From Lachnospiraceae bacterium (GTDB taxonomy: Bacteria > Bacillota > Clostridia > Lachnospirales > Lachnospiraceae): a DNA stretch of 64,000 nt. A program made the position numbers and the translations under genes. Below are positions 16,598 to 24,684 of the stretch, piece by piece. How positions within the stretch are numbered: the stretch's first letter is position 1; the number at the start of each line of letters is the position of its first letter. The stretch lies in contig CAJTHM010000022.1 in the NCBI GenBank assembly GCA_910576125.1, positions 1 through 64,000 of the forward strand, written 5' to 3'. Under the pieces are notes generated by a model, which was not told the DNA's origin, did not search any database, and saw only the letters and a program-made list of their open reading frames with translations.

Positions 16598-17089
16598 CAA
16601 AGTCGTATCCGGCCCCACGCTCCCCACCTGCCTGGCAACTTCCCCTCCCACAAACGAATTCCCCGAAACCCGCACGGCGAACAGCCTCTCCCCGAACATC
16701 GGCACAGCCCGCTCATTCACCACGCAGCAGGCCGCGTAAACCCCCGAATCCCACACCTCCGTCAACGTCCTCCCGGTATTGATCACCGAATCCACCAAAA
16801 TCACATGCCTCGTCCCCGGCCGCGCGAACTTCTCATGCTTCGGATCATACAGCCCGAACCTGCACCCCATAGCCAGATACATCCCCTCCGCGAAAAATAT
16901 CCCCCCGCGCAGCACCGCCACAACCGTAGTCTCCTCCGGCTCAAACTGCCCAAGCTGCCCTATCTGCGCCCCCAACGACCTTCCCAGCTCCCTGTGGGCT
17001 TCCACCAGCCTCGGCCCGCAGACCCCCGAGTCGGATTTCGTCATGGCAATCAGTCTCTCCACCTCTTCATTCCTCTTCAATTCATACAT
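16577..17089 (-). CDS. Phosphoribosyltransferase-domain protein
   Basis: This is a 170-residue type I PRTase-like protein. The PRPP-binding loop HVILVDSVINTGRTL occupies 95-109, and VAVLRGGIFFAEG near 57-69 is the usual PPi-loop strand. It resembles the uracil/xanthine PRTase group in outline, but the base specificity cannot be read. The start overlaps the end of the kinase/HAD gene by eight bases, so the two products are probably made together. The final residues (about RLFHLL and the stop) come from the third lepA-derived repeat, so the natural C-terminus may have been replaced. Confidence 0.75.
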   Translation of the reverse strand: MYELKRNEEVERLIAMTKSDSGVCGPRLVEAHRELGRSLGAQIGQLGQFEPEETTVVAVLRGGIFFAEGMYLAMGCRFGLYDPKHEKFARPGTRHVILVDSVINTGRTLTEVWDSGVYAACCVVNERAVPMFGERLFAVRVSGNSFVGGEVARQVGSVGPDTTLRLFHLL

Positions 17090-18143
17090 AAATCAACCCC
17101 TCCATATCCTTTCCCCTGAGGCTCCCGCTCACCGAGCCGTCCGGCCTCCTCACAAGGTACCCCACATCCGCCTGCCGCAGCATATAGTAATCATTCATGC
17201 TGTCCCCATAAGCGATGACCCTCTTCCCGGCCCTCTGCAGCATCTTCGCGATGAAGAACTTGGTCTCCGCGGCCATCTCCCTCCCGCCATAGAACGGAAT
17301 CTGCAGCTCTCCCGCGATGAAGCGCCATATCCGCTCATGCCCGGATGTCAGCAGGAAAGCGTCGCCCGCAATGCCATCCACGATCCTTTCATTCAGCCGG
17401 ACAGGCATCTCCTTCAATTCCGGAACCGGATACCCCTCAAATTCCCTGTTCTGCTTCCACACCTGATATCCGGTGTAAAACTCTCCGTCAAAGACATGGG
17501 TTCTGTAGCCAAAGACCGCCTTGCTGCTGTCCTCCACGGCCAGCGTCCTGTCCCCGTCCAGCAATGTGACCGTATCCGTTCTGCTCCTCCCAAGAATCTC
17601 CTCCACACACCTTGCCGCAAAGGACACGCAGCTATAGCCCTCCCCAATCTCCCGGATGAATCCGATCACATCCGATATGTCCCCGAAAACATCCTCCGGC
17701 GGATTGTCAAGGACATAGAAATCCTTATCATGCTCATGGCAATACTGCCGCAGGCCGGCAATCTCCCTGTCCTGCCATGCCCCTATATCGTACTGCAGAT
17801 AGTTCCGGTTCTTCCCGGAACCCTCCATCCTCGCCCGCAGGACAGCAGGCGACAGATACAGGTACAGGAAAACGTCATACAACTGTCCGTCCTCCTCCGT
17901 GAACACGGTCTGTTCGCCGAAGGCATAATGCCCGTCCATGATGAAATCCTCTCCCCCATGCCGCTCCCGCAGCCCGCGAGCCAGCGCTTTCCTGGCTTTC
18001 TCCCTGCCCCTCTCGTCCAGACTGTCAAATTCCGGATTCCCTTCCCGCAGCAGACGGCTTCCGGCCAGGGTCTGCAGGAAGGGAATCCTGTCCAGAATAT
18101 AGGTCTTCCCCGATGCGGGCATTCCGTACAATCCAATTTTCAT
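17082..18143 (-). CDS. P-loop kinase / HAD phosphatase fusion
   Basis: This is a 353-residue two-domain protein. The N-terminal domain (1-190) is a P-loop kinase with Walker A GMPASGKT at 7-14 and a likely substrate region around DFIMDGHYAFGEQT. The C-terminal domain is HAD-like: motif I LLDGDRTLA near 195-205 and the last motif YGDSMNDYYML near 318. ATG 18143 is chosen over GTG 18149 because AAGGAG lies five bases before it. Fusion of a kinase and a phosphatase with a co-translated PRTase points to synthesis or recycling of a phosphorylated nucleoside or sugar; related combinations occur in predicted nucleoside-like metabolite pathways. The substrate is unknown. Confidence 0.7.
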   Translation of the reverse strand: MKIGLYGMPASGKTYILDRIPFLQTLAGSRLLREGNPEFDSLDERGREKARKALARGLRERHGGEDFIMDGHYAFGEQTVFTEEDGQLYDVFLYLYLSPAVLRARMEGSGKNRNYLQYDIGAWQDREIAGLRQYCHEHDKDFYVLDNPPEDVFGDISDVIGFIREIGEGYSCVSFAARCVEEILGRSRTDTVTLLDGDRTLAVEDSSKAVFGYRTHVFDGEFYTGYQVWKQNREFEGYPVPELKEMPVRLNERIVDGIAGDAFLLTSGHERIWRFIAGELQIPFYGGREMAAETKFFIAKMLQRAGKRVIAYGDSMNDYYMLRQADVGYLVRRPDGSVSGSLRGKDMEGLIYV

Positions 18144-18169
18144 AGCCACTCCTTATACCACAATATGCT

Positions 18170-18315
18170 CCAGGAATCTCCAGGCCGCATATCACGGAGC
18201 TTACCGAAGCTCCTCTGAGCCGATTCCCCCCACTGTTCCGGTTTTGTCCTGCTCCGATGCCAGGTTCCGCCTCCAAAGATTCCGTGAGCCTGTCACATGC
18301 TCCCGGAATCGCAAG
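18170..18315. repeat. Dispersed repeat family B copy
   Basis: This copy follows the start side of the kinase/HAD gene and directly adjoins a family A repeat. It shares ctccaggccgcatatc with the copy in the jetB-jetC gap and longer similarity with 15870-16020. No ORF in it looks real. Confidence 0.5.
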
Positions 18316-18324
18316 CCTGTGGGT

Positions 18325-18494
18325 TATACTGCATAACGCTGAATGCTGCCTAAGGAATTGTCAAAAAATTATTTTTGACAATTCCGGCAAATTGCTTCGC
18401 AGTTTGCCGGAACCAGAAATAACTCTTGAAGAGTTATTTCTGGACGGTACCTAATGTAATCATGGGATTGAACCAGTCAGCGTTAGGCAGTATA
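18325..18494. repeat. Family A repeat interrupted by a 96-bp insert
   Basis: The ends (TATACTGCATAACGCTGA on the left, its complement with one change on the right) and the internal taatgtaatcatg block match family A. The copy is inverted relative to the one at 15711 and lacks its outer hairpin. A 96-base element splits it. The right end also supplies the last residues (CYTA) and TAA stop of the radical SAM gene, so that repeat copy is partly coding. Confidence 0.8.
18354..18449. mobile_element. 96-bp triple-hairpin mini-element with 5-bp target duplication
   Basis: The insert is flanked on both sides by CCTAA (18349-18353 and 18450-18454), while uninterrupted family A copies have this sequence once. 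Nearly all of it folds into three adjacent hairpins: GGAATTGTCAAAAA with its complement (18354-18385), GGCAAA-TGC with its complement (about 18386-18408) and CCAGAAATAACTC with its complement (18412-18442). It has no coding capacity. This looks like a very small non-autonomous mobile element. Confidence 0.7.
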
Positions 18495-19319
18495 ACATCC
18501 CAGAAACTCCTTATAACAACAGCTTCGGTCGAATGTCAGCGAAATCTTTTCCAGCTCTTCCAGGGATATCCCGCTGTCCCCCACCGGCGGCAGGTCGATG
18601 CAGTTCCCGCAGTAATACGTTTTACCGTTTGCAAAGAAATAATTATTCGTACCAGCCCCGCACAGGCCGCCGTACATCGTACAGTCCAATCCGCCCCGCC
18701 TGACCGGAAGCTCCTTTCCCGCCCTGTCCATGAAATCCCGGTATTCCCCCAGGGAAATCCCATATTTTCCAATCATCCGGGAAAAGGTCACTTTGGTTCC
18801 AAAAGGCTGGAAAAAGGAAATCACCTCTTCCGCGTTTCTCAGACTTTCCCTGCCCACAGTGGCGTTGAAGGTAGGATAATGCCCTGTCGCCTGTCTATAG
18901 CGCTCCACATTCTCCATGGCCCGGTCAAAGGAATTGCACCGATACTTGTCGTGCAGCTCCTTGTATCCGTCAATGGAAAACCCCACATTGACCCTGTGTT
19001 CCTCCAGGAACGCCAGGTCTTCCTCCGGAAGCCTGACGGTTCCGTTGGTTATGGTATAGATTCTGACTCCCGGAGCGTCCTCTAAGTAGGCGATATAGGA
19101 TTTCAGCGCCTGCCAGTCCAGGAAGCATTCTCCGTTTCCCACGAACCCGATCTTAAATCCCTTCTCCGGGCATTTCTTTTCCGTATATTTTTTAACGTTA
19201 TTCAGTATTTCATATACATCCATTTCCGCAGCCTCGATTTTCCCCTTTTCATGGAAATGACAGTAGCTGCAGGCAAGGTTGCATCGGTTATTGATGGAGA
19301 TGCATATCCTGTCGATCAT
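18483..19319 (-). CDS. Radical SAM protein with SPASM-like C-terminus
   Basis: This is a 278-residue radical SAM enzyme. CNLACSYC at 13-20 provides the CxxxCxxC cluster ligands, and VGNGECFLDW near 59 stands where the GGE-type SAM motif is expected. The C-terminal Cys residues (LDCTMYGGLCG, YYCGNC, SCCYKE, LGC) suggest an auxiliary Fe-S cluster of SPASM or twitch type, as in peptide-modifying enzymes and anaerobic sulfatase maturases. The ATG overlaps the stop of the HTH-PIN-ankyrin gene (ATGA), so the two are translationally coupled. The last codons and stop come from a family A repeat. No small precursor peptide gene is obvious next to it. Confidence 0.8.
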   Translation of the reverse strand: MIDRICISINNRCNLACSYCHFHEKGKIEAAEMDVYEILNNVKKYTEKKCPEKGFKIGFVGNGECFLDWQALKSYIAYLEDAPGVRIYTITNGTVRLPEEDLAFLEEHRVNVGFSIDGYKELHDKYRCNSFDRAMENVERYRQATGHYPTFNATVGRESLRNAEEVISFFQPFGTKVTFSRMIGKYGISLGEYRDFMDRAGKELPVRRGGLDCTMYGGLCGAGTNNYFFANGKTYYCGNCIDLPPVGDSGISLEELEKISLTFDRSCCYKEFLGCYTA

Positions 19320-20779
19320 GGCCTTCCGCGCTTCCTTCCCTCATTCTGGTTTTTCTGCCAGGTACGGTTCTTGCTCCTTCCGGTCTCCAGGTATTCACGG
19401 TAATGGTCTTCCGCGGTGTAGCCGTTCCTGTCCACGATCCTTTCATCCGCCCCGGCCGCCCGGATGATGTCCCGGCATTCCAGCCATCCCCAGTGGCACG
19501 CCTTCATCAGCGCCGTGTAGCCGTTCCCGTCCTGCTGGTTCAGGCTAATCCGCGGATCCGCGCACAGCTCTCTGACGAATTCCACCCGGTTGTCCCAGGC
19601 CGCGATCATCAGGGGCATGTTTCCGTCATTCTTCTGCCGTATCTTTCCGGCGTCATAGGGGTTCCTGCTGCCCACGTTGGGGTTGGCTCTGCACTCATGG
19701 AGCAGAAATCTGAACATCTCGAAATCCCGGTTCTGGATGGCGTGGGACAGGGGCGGAAAATAGTATTTCCCGCAGTCTCTTCTGTCCACGTCTGCGCCGT
19801 GCCCAATCAGCCACCGGATTTTCTCTTTCCTCTGGTTCATGGGCTTTTTCCGGCTCCTTACCACAGAGATAATCAGGGTGTTGCCCTCCGGCAGGTAGGC
19901 GTTGATGTCCTCCCGGTTCGGAATCGTCACCCCCAGCGCGCTCTCCATGCCCTCATAGGAATCCGCGTAGTAGGCGTTGATTTTCTTAAGGCTCTGGATG
20001 TCCATCAGGTTCTGTTTCGTGACCATGTATTCCTCAAGGTACAGGGCCTTGACTGTGGCATGTCCGCTCAACCGCGCCGCGAATCCCGCGTCATAGGTAA
20101 TGATGTCCACCTGGCAGTGGAACTCTTCGGCGGCCTTCTCCGCCACCTTTACAATCTGAGCGTCAGGATTGCCGGTTCTTCCCTTCCCTGGCGGATTCCT
20201 CCCAGCACCTTCCGCCGCTTTTACATCCTGCCCGTCAGGATTGCCGGTTCTCCCCTTCCCTGGCGGATTCCTCCCAGCACCTTGCGCTACCTTTACAGCC
20301 TGCCCGTCATAGCTACCGGCTTTCCTTTCTCCCGCGGGATTCCCTGTGGTCACGTTGGAGCCGGAACCAATGCTCTTCAGAATCTGCCAGGCCTTTTTGG
20401 CCAGCTTCGGATTGTGGTCTTTGATGAAATCAAGCTCCTCCACCACCATATCCGGCACGATGACTCTGCTGTACTCTCTGCTCAGTTCATCTATCAGCTG
20501 AATGTTCTTCAACAGCGCCGACGTGTCTGTTACTACGACTCTGTCTCCGCGTAGGAACTGGTCTTTCTGTCGGGATGTGAGCCCCAGTTTGTCGCAGTAA
20601 TCATGGGCAAACCCCAGGACGGTCTTGTAGCTGGTGTCGCCGCCGATTTTTTCCGCTCTTGATAAGGTGGATTTGTTGCATCCGATCAGCTCTGCCATGT
20701 GGGACTGGGTCTTGTGGTTCTTCTCCCGAAGCTCAATCATCCGCTTTCTCAGAAAATCCTTCTGTATCTGGTCATCCAT
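19316..20779 (-). CDS. HTH-PIN-ankyrin protein
   Basis: This is a 487-residue three-part protein. An XRE-type helix-turn-helix occupies about 10-62 (TQSHMAELIGCNKSTLSRAE). A PIN-type RNase domain spans about 80-245 with acidic residues D85 (VTDTSALL), E114/E115 and D230 (ITYDAGF). Ankyrin repeats run from about 318 to 470 (DGNGYTALMKACHWG is typical). A 24-residue tandem repeat is inserted at about 163-210 between the PIN glutamate and its last aspartate. It probably binds its own promoter and cuts RNA under control of the ankyrin part. It leads the radical SAM gene with an ATGA overlap. The combination is unusual. Confidence 0.75.
   Translation of the reverse strand: MDDQIQKDFLRKRMIELREKNHKTQSHMAELIGCNKSTLSRAEKIGGDTSYKTVLGFAHDYCDKLGLTSRQKDQFLRGDRVVVTDTSALLKNIQLIDELSREYSRVIVPDMVVEELDFIKDHNPKLAKKAWQILKSIGSGSNVTTGNPAGERKAGSYDGQAVKVAQGAGRNPPGKGRTGNPDGQDVKAAEGAGRNPPGKGRTGNPDAQIVKVAEKAAEEFHCQVDIITYDAGFAARLSGHATVKALYLEEYMVTKQNLMDIQSLKKINAYYADSYEGMESALGVTIPNREDINAYLPEGNTLIISVVRSRKKPMNQRKEKIRWLIGHGADVDRRDCGKYYFPPLSHAIQNRDFEMFRFLLHECRANPNVGSRNPYDAGKIRQKNDGNMPLMIAAWDNRVEFVRELCADPRISLNQQDGNGYTALMKACHWGWLECRDIIRAAGADERIVDRNGYTAEDHYREYLETGRSKNRTWQKNQNEGRKRGRP
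20150..20320. repeat. In-frame 72-bp tandem repeat within the PIN gene
   Basis: Two nearly identical 72-base units start at 20161 and 20233, followed by a degenerate third. They encode 24-residue units with the core GAGRNPPGKGRTGNPD. The period keeps the frame, so unit number can vary without breaking the gene. The insert falls in a surface loop of the PIN domain. Confidence 0.85.
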
Positions 20780-20830
20780 GTGTACATCCCCCTGTCTCCT
20801 CTGCGTCCCATGTCTGTAGAATCTAGGAAA

Positions 20831-20859
20831 AGCATAGCACCCGGTTGCATTTTTATCAA
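20831..20859 (-). promoter_or_regulatory. Promoter of the HTH-PIN-ankyrin gene
   Basis: On the minus strand TTGATA (20859-20854) and TATGCT (20836-20831) are separated by 17 bases. It lies about 50 bases upstream of the ATG at 20779. A TGCAAC motif sits between the two boxes, a position where bound repressor would block RNA polymerase. Confidence 0.65.
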
Positions 20860-21000
20860 TATATTGCCTTACTTTTGCAACCGAATCACCATGATTGCAA
20901 CAGGCCCTTCCGTATCCGGCATTTCCGCAACCGGAGCGGGGTTTTTACAACGATTGCACTATCCTATAAATAACTGCAACACTTTCGATTTGATTGCAAC
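20844..21000. promoter_or_regulatory. Cluster of TTGCAAC-type operator candidates
   Basis: TTGCAA(C) or close forms occur at 20844 (inverted), 20875, 20894, about 20926 (CGCAAC), 20953, 20974 (CTGCAAC) and 20993. Seven sites in under 160 bases upstream of a gene for an XRE-type regulator suggests autoregulation. Direct-repeat orientation predominates. Confidence 0.5.
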
Positions 21001-21193
21001 AAAAAAGGAACTCGATTTCGCTTAACAGAGCGCTTCTTGCCAACTCTTCAGGCATTCCTTTCAAAGTTTTTTCAGTCATTTATGTATTTCATTATCAGGA
21101 ATACTTCTCATACAGAGCGCCTTTGACAGAATCAGATAGTAGATATGAGCAAATTCATAAAAATACATAATGATAAAAAGGAGAAACAAGACA

Positions 21194-21400
21194 ATGATTC
21201 GAAATCATAAAAAGCCTCTGACGCGCACCAGAGGGCAGGCCCGGCGGAACTTGCCCTGGAGCAGTACCGTACCATCGTCAGCCAGGCCGCCGATACACTA
21301 TCAGAGGCAGAGGGGTCGGCAGCGCCGGCGGCCTCTCCGCCGCGGGGCAAAGTCCCGCGGCCCAAAATCATATCCTCGCCAGCGCACTCTGGCACCAACG
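21194..21400 (+). pseudogene. Internally deleted copy of the FecR-lipoprotein gene
   Basis: ATGATTCGAAATCATAAAAA resembles the start of the intact gene at 27082. It is followed directly by pieces matching its codons for LTRTSGQ, then ELALEQYRAIISQA, then AADTLSEG and the SLSAAG region. Large blocks between these pieces are missing and the frame is lost. A Shine-Dalgarno (aaaggag) precedes the ATG. This is a dead paralogue made by several internal deletions. Its end overlaps the 3' end of the nucleotidyltransferase gene on the other strand. Confidence 0.75.
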
Positions 21401-22033
21401 AAACAATAACGAAAAAGCTCTGTCAAAATCATAGCCGTCATCATTCCGCAATGAAACGCTCAATTCCAGAACAGCTTTATCCTCATCCTGCACACATTCC
21501 AGCAATTCCCGTTTTGTCGGAACAAAATTACCGGTATGCAGATAATGCAAATGCTGCACAATGTAAAATACCGATTTACAGGTTACCGGCAGCCTTGAAA
21601 TATTATGCTCCCTGTCAGCGTGTATATAACGGTGGCAAATTTCGTGATAGAGATTGTTCAAACTGAACTTGACATAGTTCCTTTCATCCTCCATGGTATA
21701 TGCCGGAACAAGATTCTTCAATTCTCCGTAATAATCTTTTGTCGTGTTCAATAAATGGCATAGTTCCAAGGGGTTCCAATGGCTTAAATCAGCCCTGCCG
21801 CAGATAAATCCACAGGACTTGTCAAAATTACCGATTGAAACAAGGGCTTGTCGATAGGTGTCCAAATCTTCCACCGAAATATCATCAATCACGGCCATGA
21901 TATCAATATCACTGTTTTCCGTCGCTTCATTCCGAAGATAACTGCCCTGCAATCCTATGTACACCAGTCTCTCGCCAAATGCGTCTGCCAATATATCTGT
22001 CAGTTCATCAATATATTCCTCTATTCGAATCAT
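21368..22033 (-). CDS. Nucleotidyltransferase-domain protein
   Basis: This is a 221-residue protein of the Pol beta-like nucleotidyltransferase superfamily. GSYLR at 30-34 and the metal-binding SDIDIM (D42, D44) are the core motif. The C-terminal 120 residues are helical, with conserved HEICHRYIH, and resemble substrate domains of aminoglycoside-type adenylyltransferases, though the drug or target is unknown. It has a strong GGAGG site seven bases before ATG 22033. It is isolated: a FecR pseudogene lies on one side and an unrelated operon end on the other. A role in resistance or as a toxin-type nucleotidyltransferase is possible. Confidence 0.7.
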   Translation of the reverse strand: MIRIEEYIDELTDILADAFGERLVYIGLQGSYLRNEATENSDIDIMAVIDDISVEDLDTYRQALVSIGNFDKSCGFICGRADLSHWNPLELCHLLNTTKDYYGELKNLVPAYTMEDERNYVKFSLNNLYHEICHRYIHADREHNISRLPVTCKSVFYIVQHLHYLHTGNFVPTKRELLECVQDEDKAVLELSVSLRNDDGYDFDRAFSLLFRWCQSALARI

Positions 22034-22083
22034 TTAGAGCACCTCCTCTTCATTTTCAGGATACTTTTCCTGCTACAAAGCTA

Positions 22084-22203
22084 CAATGTGCAATCCCCCA
22101 AAAAAGCCGCCACCCCCACGTCATACCGCATAATCTTCCGCCCATGCATCTCCCTCTGCACACCGAACATGAATTCCGGTTCGTCCTCCGGCTCCCATTA
22201 CGC
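22084..22203 (-). other. Short protein-like orphan segment
   Basis: Between two stops the minus frame reads WEPEDEPEFMFGVQREMHG and about 20 more residues ending GDCTL. Codon use and composition look like coding DNA, but there is no start signal or family match. It may be the tail of a gene whose front was deleted. Confidence 0.25.
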
Positions 22204-22230
22204 CATTCTCCTACCTGTCAAAAACCCCCG

Positions 22231-23052
22231 CTAAGAATCCATAAAAAGCCCCCGATGCTTCTCAAAAAACGCAAAAAAGTACCGTACATTTTTAAGCTCC
22301 GTCCACCCCACCACTTCCAGATCCCTGGAGTCCAGATTATAAATCTTTGCCTGCAGCGTCCCCAGCATGAAAGGCGAATGGGTCGATATGATGAACTGGC
22401 AGCCCAGGAACCTGGCCATCCGGTTCAGCTTCTCCGCCAGCTTCGTCTGGTTTTCCGGAGACAGCGACACCTCCGGCTCGTCCAGCAGATACAGGGCATC
22501 CGGCTCCATATAGTCGTCCAGCATCTGTAGGGTGGTCTCTCCGTTGGAGTATTTTTCCTGGGCATATTTCAGGATTTCCAGTTTCTGTTCTGTGGCATAG
22601 GAGTTCCGGAATTCTTCTCTCTGCTCTTTCGCCAGCCCTCTCCGCACATGCTCGTACACATACCCGTCCTCCAGAATCTGCTCCTGTTGTATCTTCTTGA
22701 TTTCGTACAGAATATCCTCGCTCTTGATATATCTGCTGCCCTGGGGAATCCGGCGCAGCGCCTTTCCGTTCTCCTCTTCCCCCAGAGCGTAGCTGCATCC
22801 CTTTATGAAGTTCAGGAAATAGGGAACTCTCCCATACTGGTTGCTGGTGGCATACTCCAGGCCCTCCAGCCGCAGTTTATTCGCCATGATGTTCAGCATG
22901 GTGGACTTCCCCGAAGCATTCTCGCCATACAGGACGGTAATCGGGGCAAACAGCAACAGCCTTTCCGCCTTGTCTGCGAACACATTATAAGGGTAAATAT
23001 TTGGGTCGATGACCTTTTCATCCGAAAATAGAAAGCTGCTTAAATATATCAT
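22231..23052 (-). CDS. AAA/ABC-type ATPase (SMC-like)
   Basis: This is a 273-residue ATPase with Walker A GENASGKST at 43-51, a Walker B YLLDEPEVSLSP and a following H-loop STHSPFM. This short ABC-type arrangement is close to OLD/RecF-like stand-alone ATPases in which the head occupies the whole protein. The start at 23052 makes a 4-base ATGA overlap with the end of tag, so the longer 23118 start is rejected. The role is unknown. As a cytosolic AAA_21-type protein it could be a defence ATPase lacking its partner nuclease. Confidence 0.75.
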   Translation of the reverse strand: MIYLSSFLFSDEKVIDPNIYPYNVFADKAERLLLFAPITVLYGENASGKSTMLNIMANKLRLEGLEYATSNQYGRVPYFLNFIKGCSYALGEEENGKALRRIPQGSRYIKSEDILYEIKKIQQEQILEDGYVYEHVRRGLAKEQREEFRNSYATEQKLEILKYAQEKYSNGETTLQMLDDYMEPDALYLLDEPEVSLSPENQTKLAEKLNRMARFLGCQFIISTHSPFMLGTLQAKIYNLDSRDLEVVGWTELKNVRYFFAFFEKHRGLFMDS

Positions 23053-23651
23053 GATTCTATATCCCGTCTCTTCCGCGCCGTCTCCGCCCCGTCCATCACC
23101 TCCAGGTACCGGAAGCATCCCTCCACATGGTCATTCACCATCCCGCAGGACTGCAGATGGGCGTAAACTGTCACCGACCCCAGATACTTGAATCCTCTCT
23201 TCTTCAGATCCTTCGCTATTCTGTCCGACAGCCCGTTCCTCGCCGGAATCTGCCCTTTCTGGTGCCCCATATACAGAATCATCTTACCCTTAGAGAACCC
23301 CCACAGATACTCGGAAAACGTGCCGAATTCCTCCCGCACTTTCAGGAAGCGCCGGGCGTTGTGAATCACTGCTTCCACCTTGCGTCTCGACCGAATCATC
23401 CCCTCCGTATCCAGAATCCGCCGGATGTCCTCCTCCCCATAGGCCGCCACCTTCTGAAAGTCGAATCCGTCAAAACACTCCCGGAATATCTCCCGCTTCT
23501 GGATCATCATATTCCAGTTCAGCCCGCACTGCATGGCCTCCATCATCATGTACTCGAACTGCTTTCGGTCGTCATGCACCGGCACGCCCCACTCCTCGTC
23601 ATGGTACTTCACCATTTTCTCATTGCACAGACACCATCCGCACCGTTCCAT
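23049..23651 (-). CDS. tag: DNA-3-methyladenine glycosylase I
   Basis: This is a 200-residue enzyme that removes 3-methyladenine from alkylated DNA. MERCGWC with C4, YHDEEWGVP with H17, and the C-terminal NDHVEGC supply the zinc ligands typical of Tag, and the helical core matches the family length. ATG 23651 is preferred to 23672 because GGAGG lies six bases upstream of it. It sits third in an operon with a sugar symporter, a lipase and an AAA ATPase; this does not suggest a shared pathway. Confidence 0.93.
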   Translation of the reverse strand: MERCGWCLCNEKMVKYHDEEWGVPVHDDRKQFEYMMMEAMQCGLNWNMMIQKREIFRECFDGFDFQKVAAYGEEDIRRILDTEGMIRSRRKVEAVIHNARRFLKVREEFGTFSEYLWGFSKGKMILYMGHQKGQIPARNGLSDRIAKDLKKRGFKYLGSVTVYAHLQSCGMVNDHVEGCFRYLEVMDGAETARKRRDIES

Positions 23652-23702
23652 ATCTGTCCTCCTCTCTGGCATCTAAAAGCTTGCCATCTTTACATCTCAC
23701 CC

Positions 23703-24665
23703 TCATTTTTCCAGAAAATCCAGAATCTCCTCCACATACACCCTCATATGGCTGTCATCGCTCATATAAATCTCATGCTTCGTCCCTGGCATCGGCACCA
23801 TCCGGGCGCTTTTTACCTGTCCTGTGAAGATTTCCTGAGCCTCTTTGTCCACATAGTCCTCCTGTTCGGCCTGGAACACCAGCACCTTCCCCACGATTTT
23901 CCCGCAGTTTTCCTTATTCAATATGTATTTCGACATTCTGGCGGCCTCCCGAAGCCAGGAATAGGAAGCGCCGTTGGTCTGGAAGTTCGGCTGGCTGCGC
24001 CTTTTTCCGGCATAATATTCATACCGTTCCGCAGAGGTGGCGGCGCTGGTTTCGAAGGTCTCGTCCCCCCGATAAGCGTGATGCCCCGGAACGTAGGTTG
24101 CTCCCTTTCCCAACATGACCTGGATTTCGGCAATCCCCCGGGCTATGCCCAGGGGAATCCCTCCCGTCAGCGGCCGTATCATAGGCGAGCTCAACACTGC
24201 GCCCTCGAAGACAGAAGGATGCCATTCCATGAATGCCGCGCCTATCCCACCGCCCATGGAATGGGCGTACAGATACCTGGGGAGCCCCTTGTCTTCCCGG
24301 TCTGCCACCTCTGCCGCCAGATAGTCCAGATCGGAGAGATACTGTTCAAAGCGGTCGATGTGCACCAGCGACAGATCCTCCTGTCCCCTGGCAGAGCGCC
24401 CATGCCCCCGCTGATCCATGATGTACACCTGATATCCGGCCTGAAAGAAATAATATATCATCTCAACGTATTTCTCGGCGGATTCAGAGAACCCATGAAC
24501 CATTGCGATGACCCCTTTTGCATCCTCCCTCCGGTAGCTTTCATAATAGATTTTATCCTGACCATTATCAGGACAGAAGAAGCCGCTGTGTCGGTGTTTT
24601 TTTAGAAAAGGGACCACTTCCTTCTCCATCCTGTCCCGGTAGTCTGTCTCTTTGATAATTTCCAT
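23703..24665 (-). CDS. Alpha/beta hydrolase, lysophospholipase/monoacylglycerol lipase type
   Basis: This is a 320-residue serine hydrolase. MVHGFSESA forms the oxyanion HG motif, the nucleophile elbow is AHSMGG, and the acid and base are likely in QAEQEDYVD and GTKHEIY. DQRGHGRS is typical of Hydrolase_4 (PldB/YtpA) proteins, which act on lysophospholipids or monoglycerides. There is no signal peptide, so it is cytoplasmic. It follows the symporter gene by 19 bases. Confidence 0.88.
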   Translation of the reverse strand: MEIIKETDYRDRMEKEVVPFLKKHRHSGFFCPDNGQDKIYYESYRREDAKGVIAMVHGFSESAEKYVEMIYYFFQAGYQVYIMDQRGHGRSARGQEDLSLVHIDRFEQYLSDLDYLAAEVADREDKGLPRYLYAHSMGGGIGAAFMEWHPSVFEGAVLSSPMIRPLTGGIPLGIARGIAEIQVMLGKGATYVPGHHAYRGDETFETSAATSAERYEYYAGKRRSQPNFQTNGASYSWLREAARMSKYILNKENCGKIVGKVLVFQAEQEDYVDKEAQEIFTGQVKSARMVPMPGTKHEIYMSDDSHMRVYVEEILDFLEK

Positions 24666-24684
24666 ACGGTTTTTCGTCTCCTTA

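Noticed and set aside
20161-20304. Possible CRISPR array in the 72-bp repeats
   Set aside because: Units are in frame, have no spacers and encode a repeated peptide within the PIN gene.
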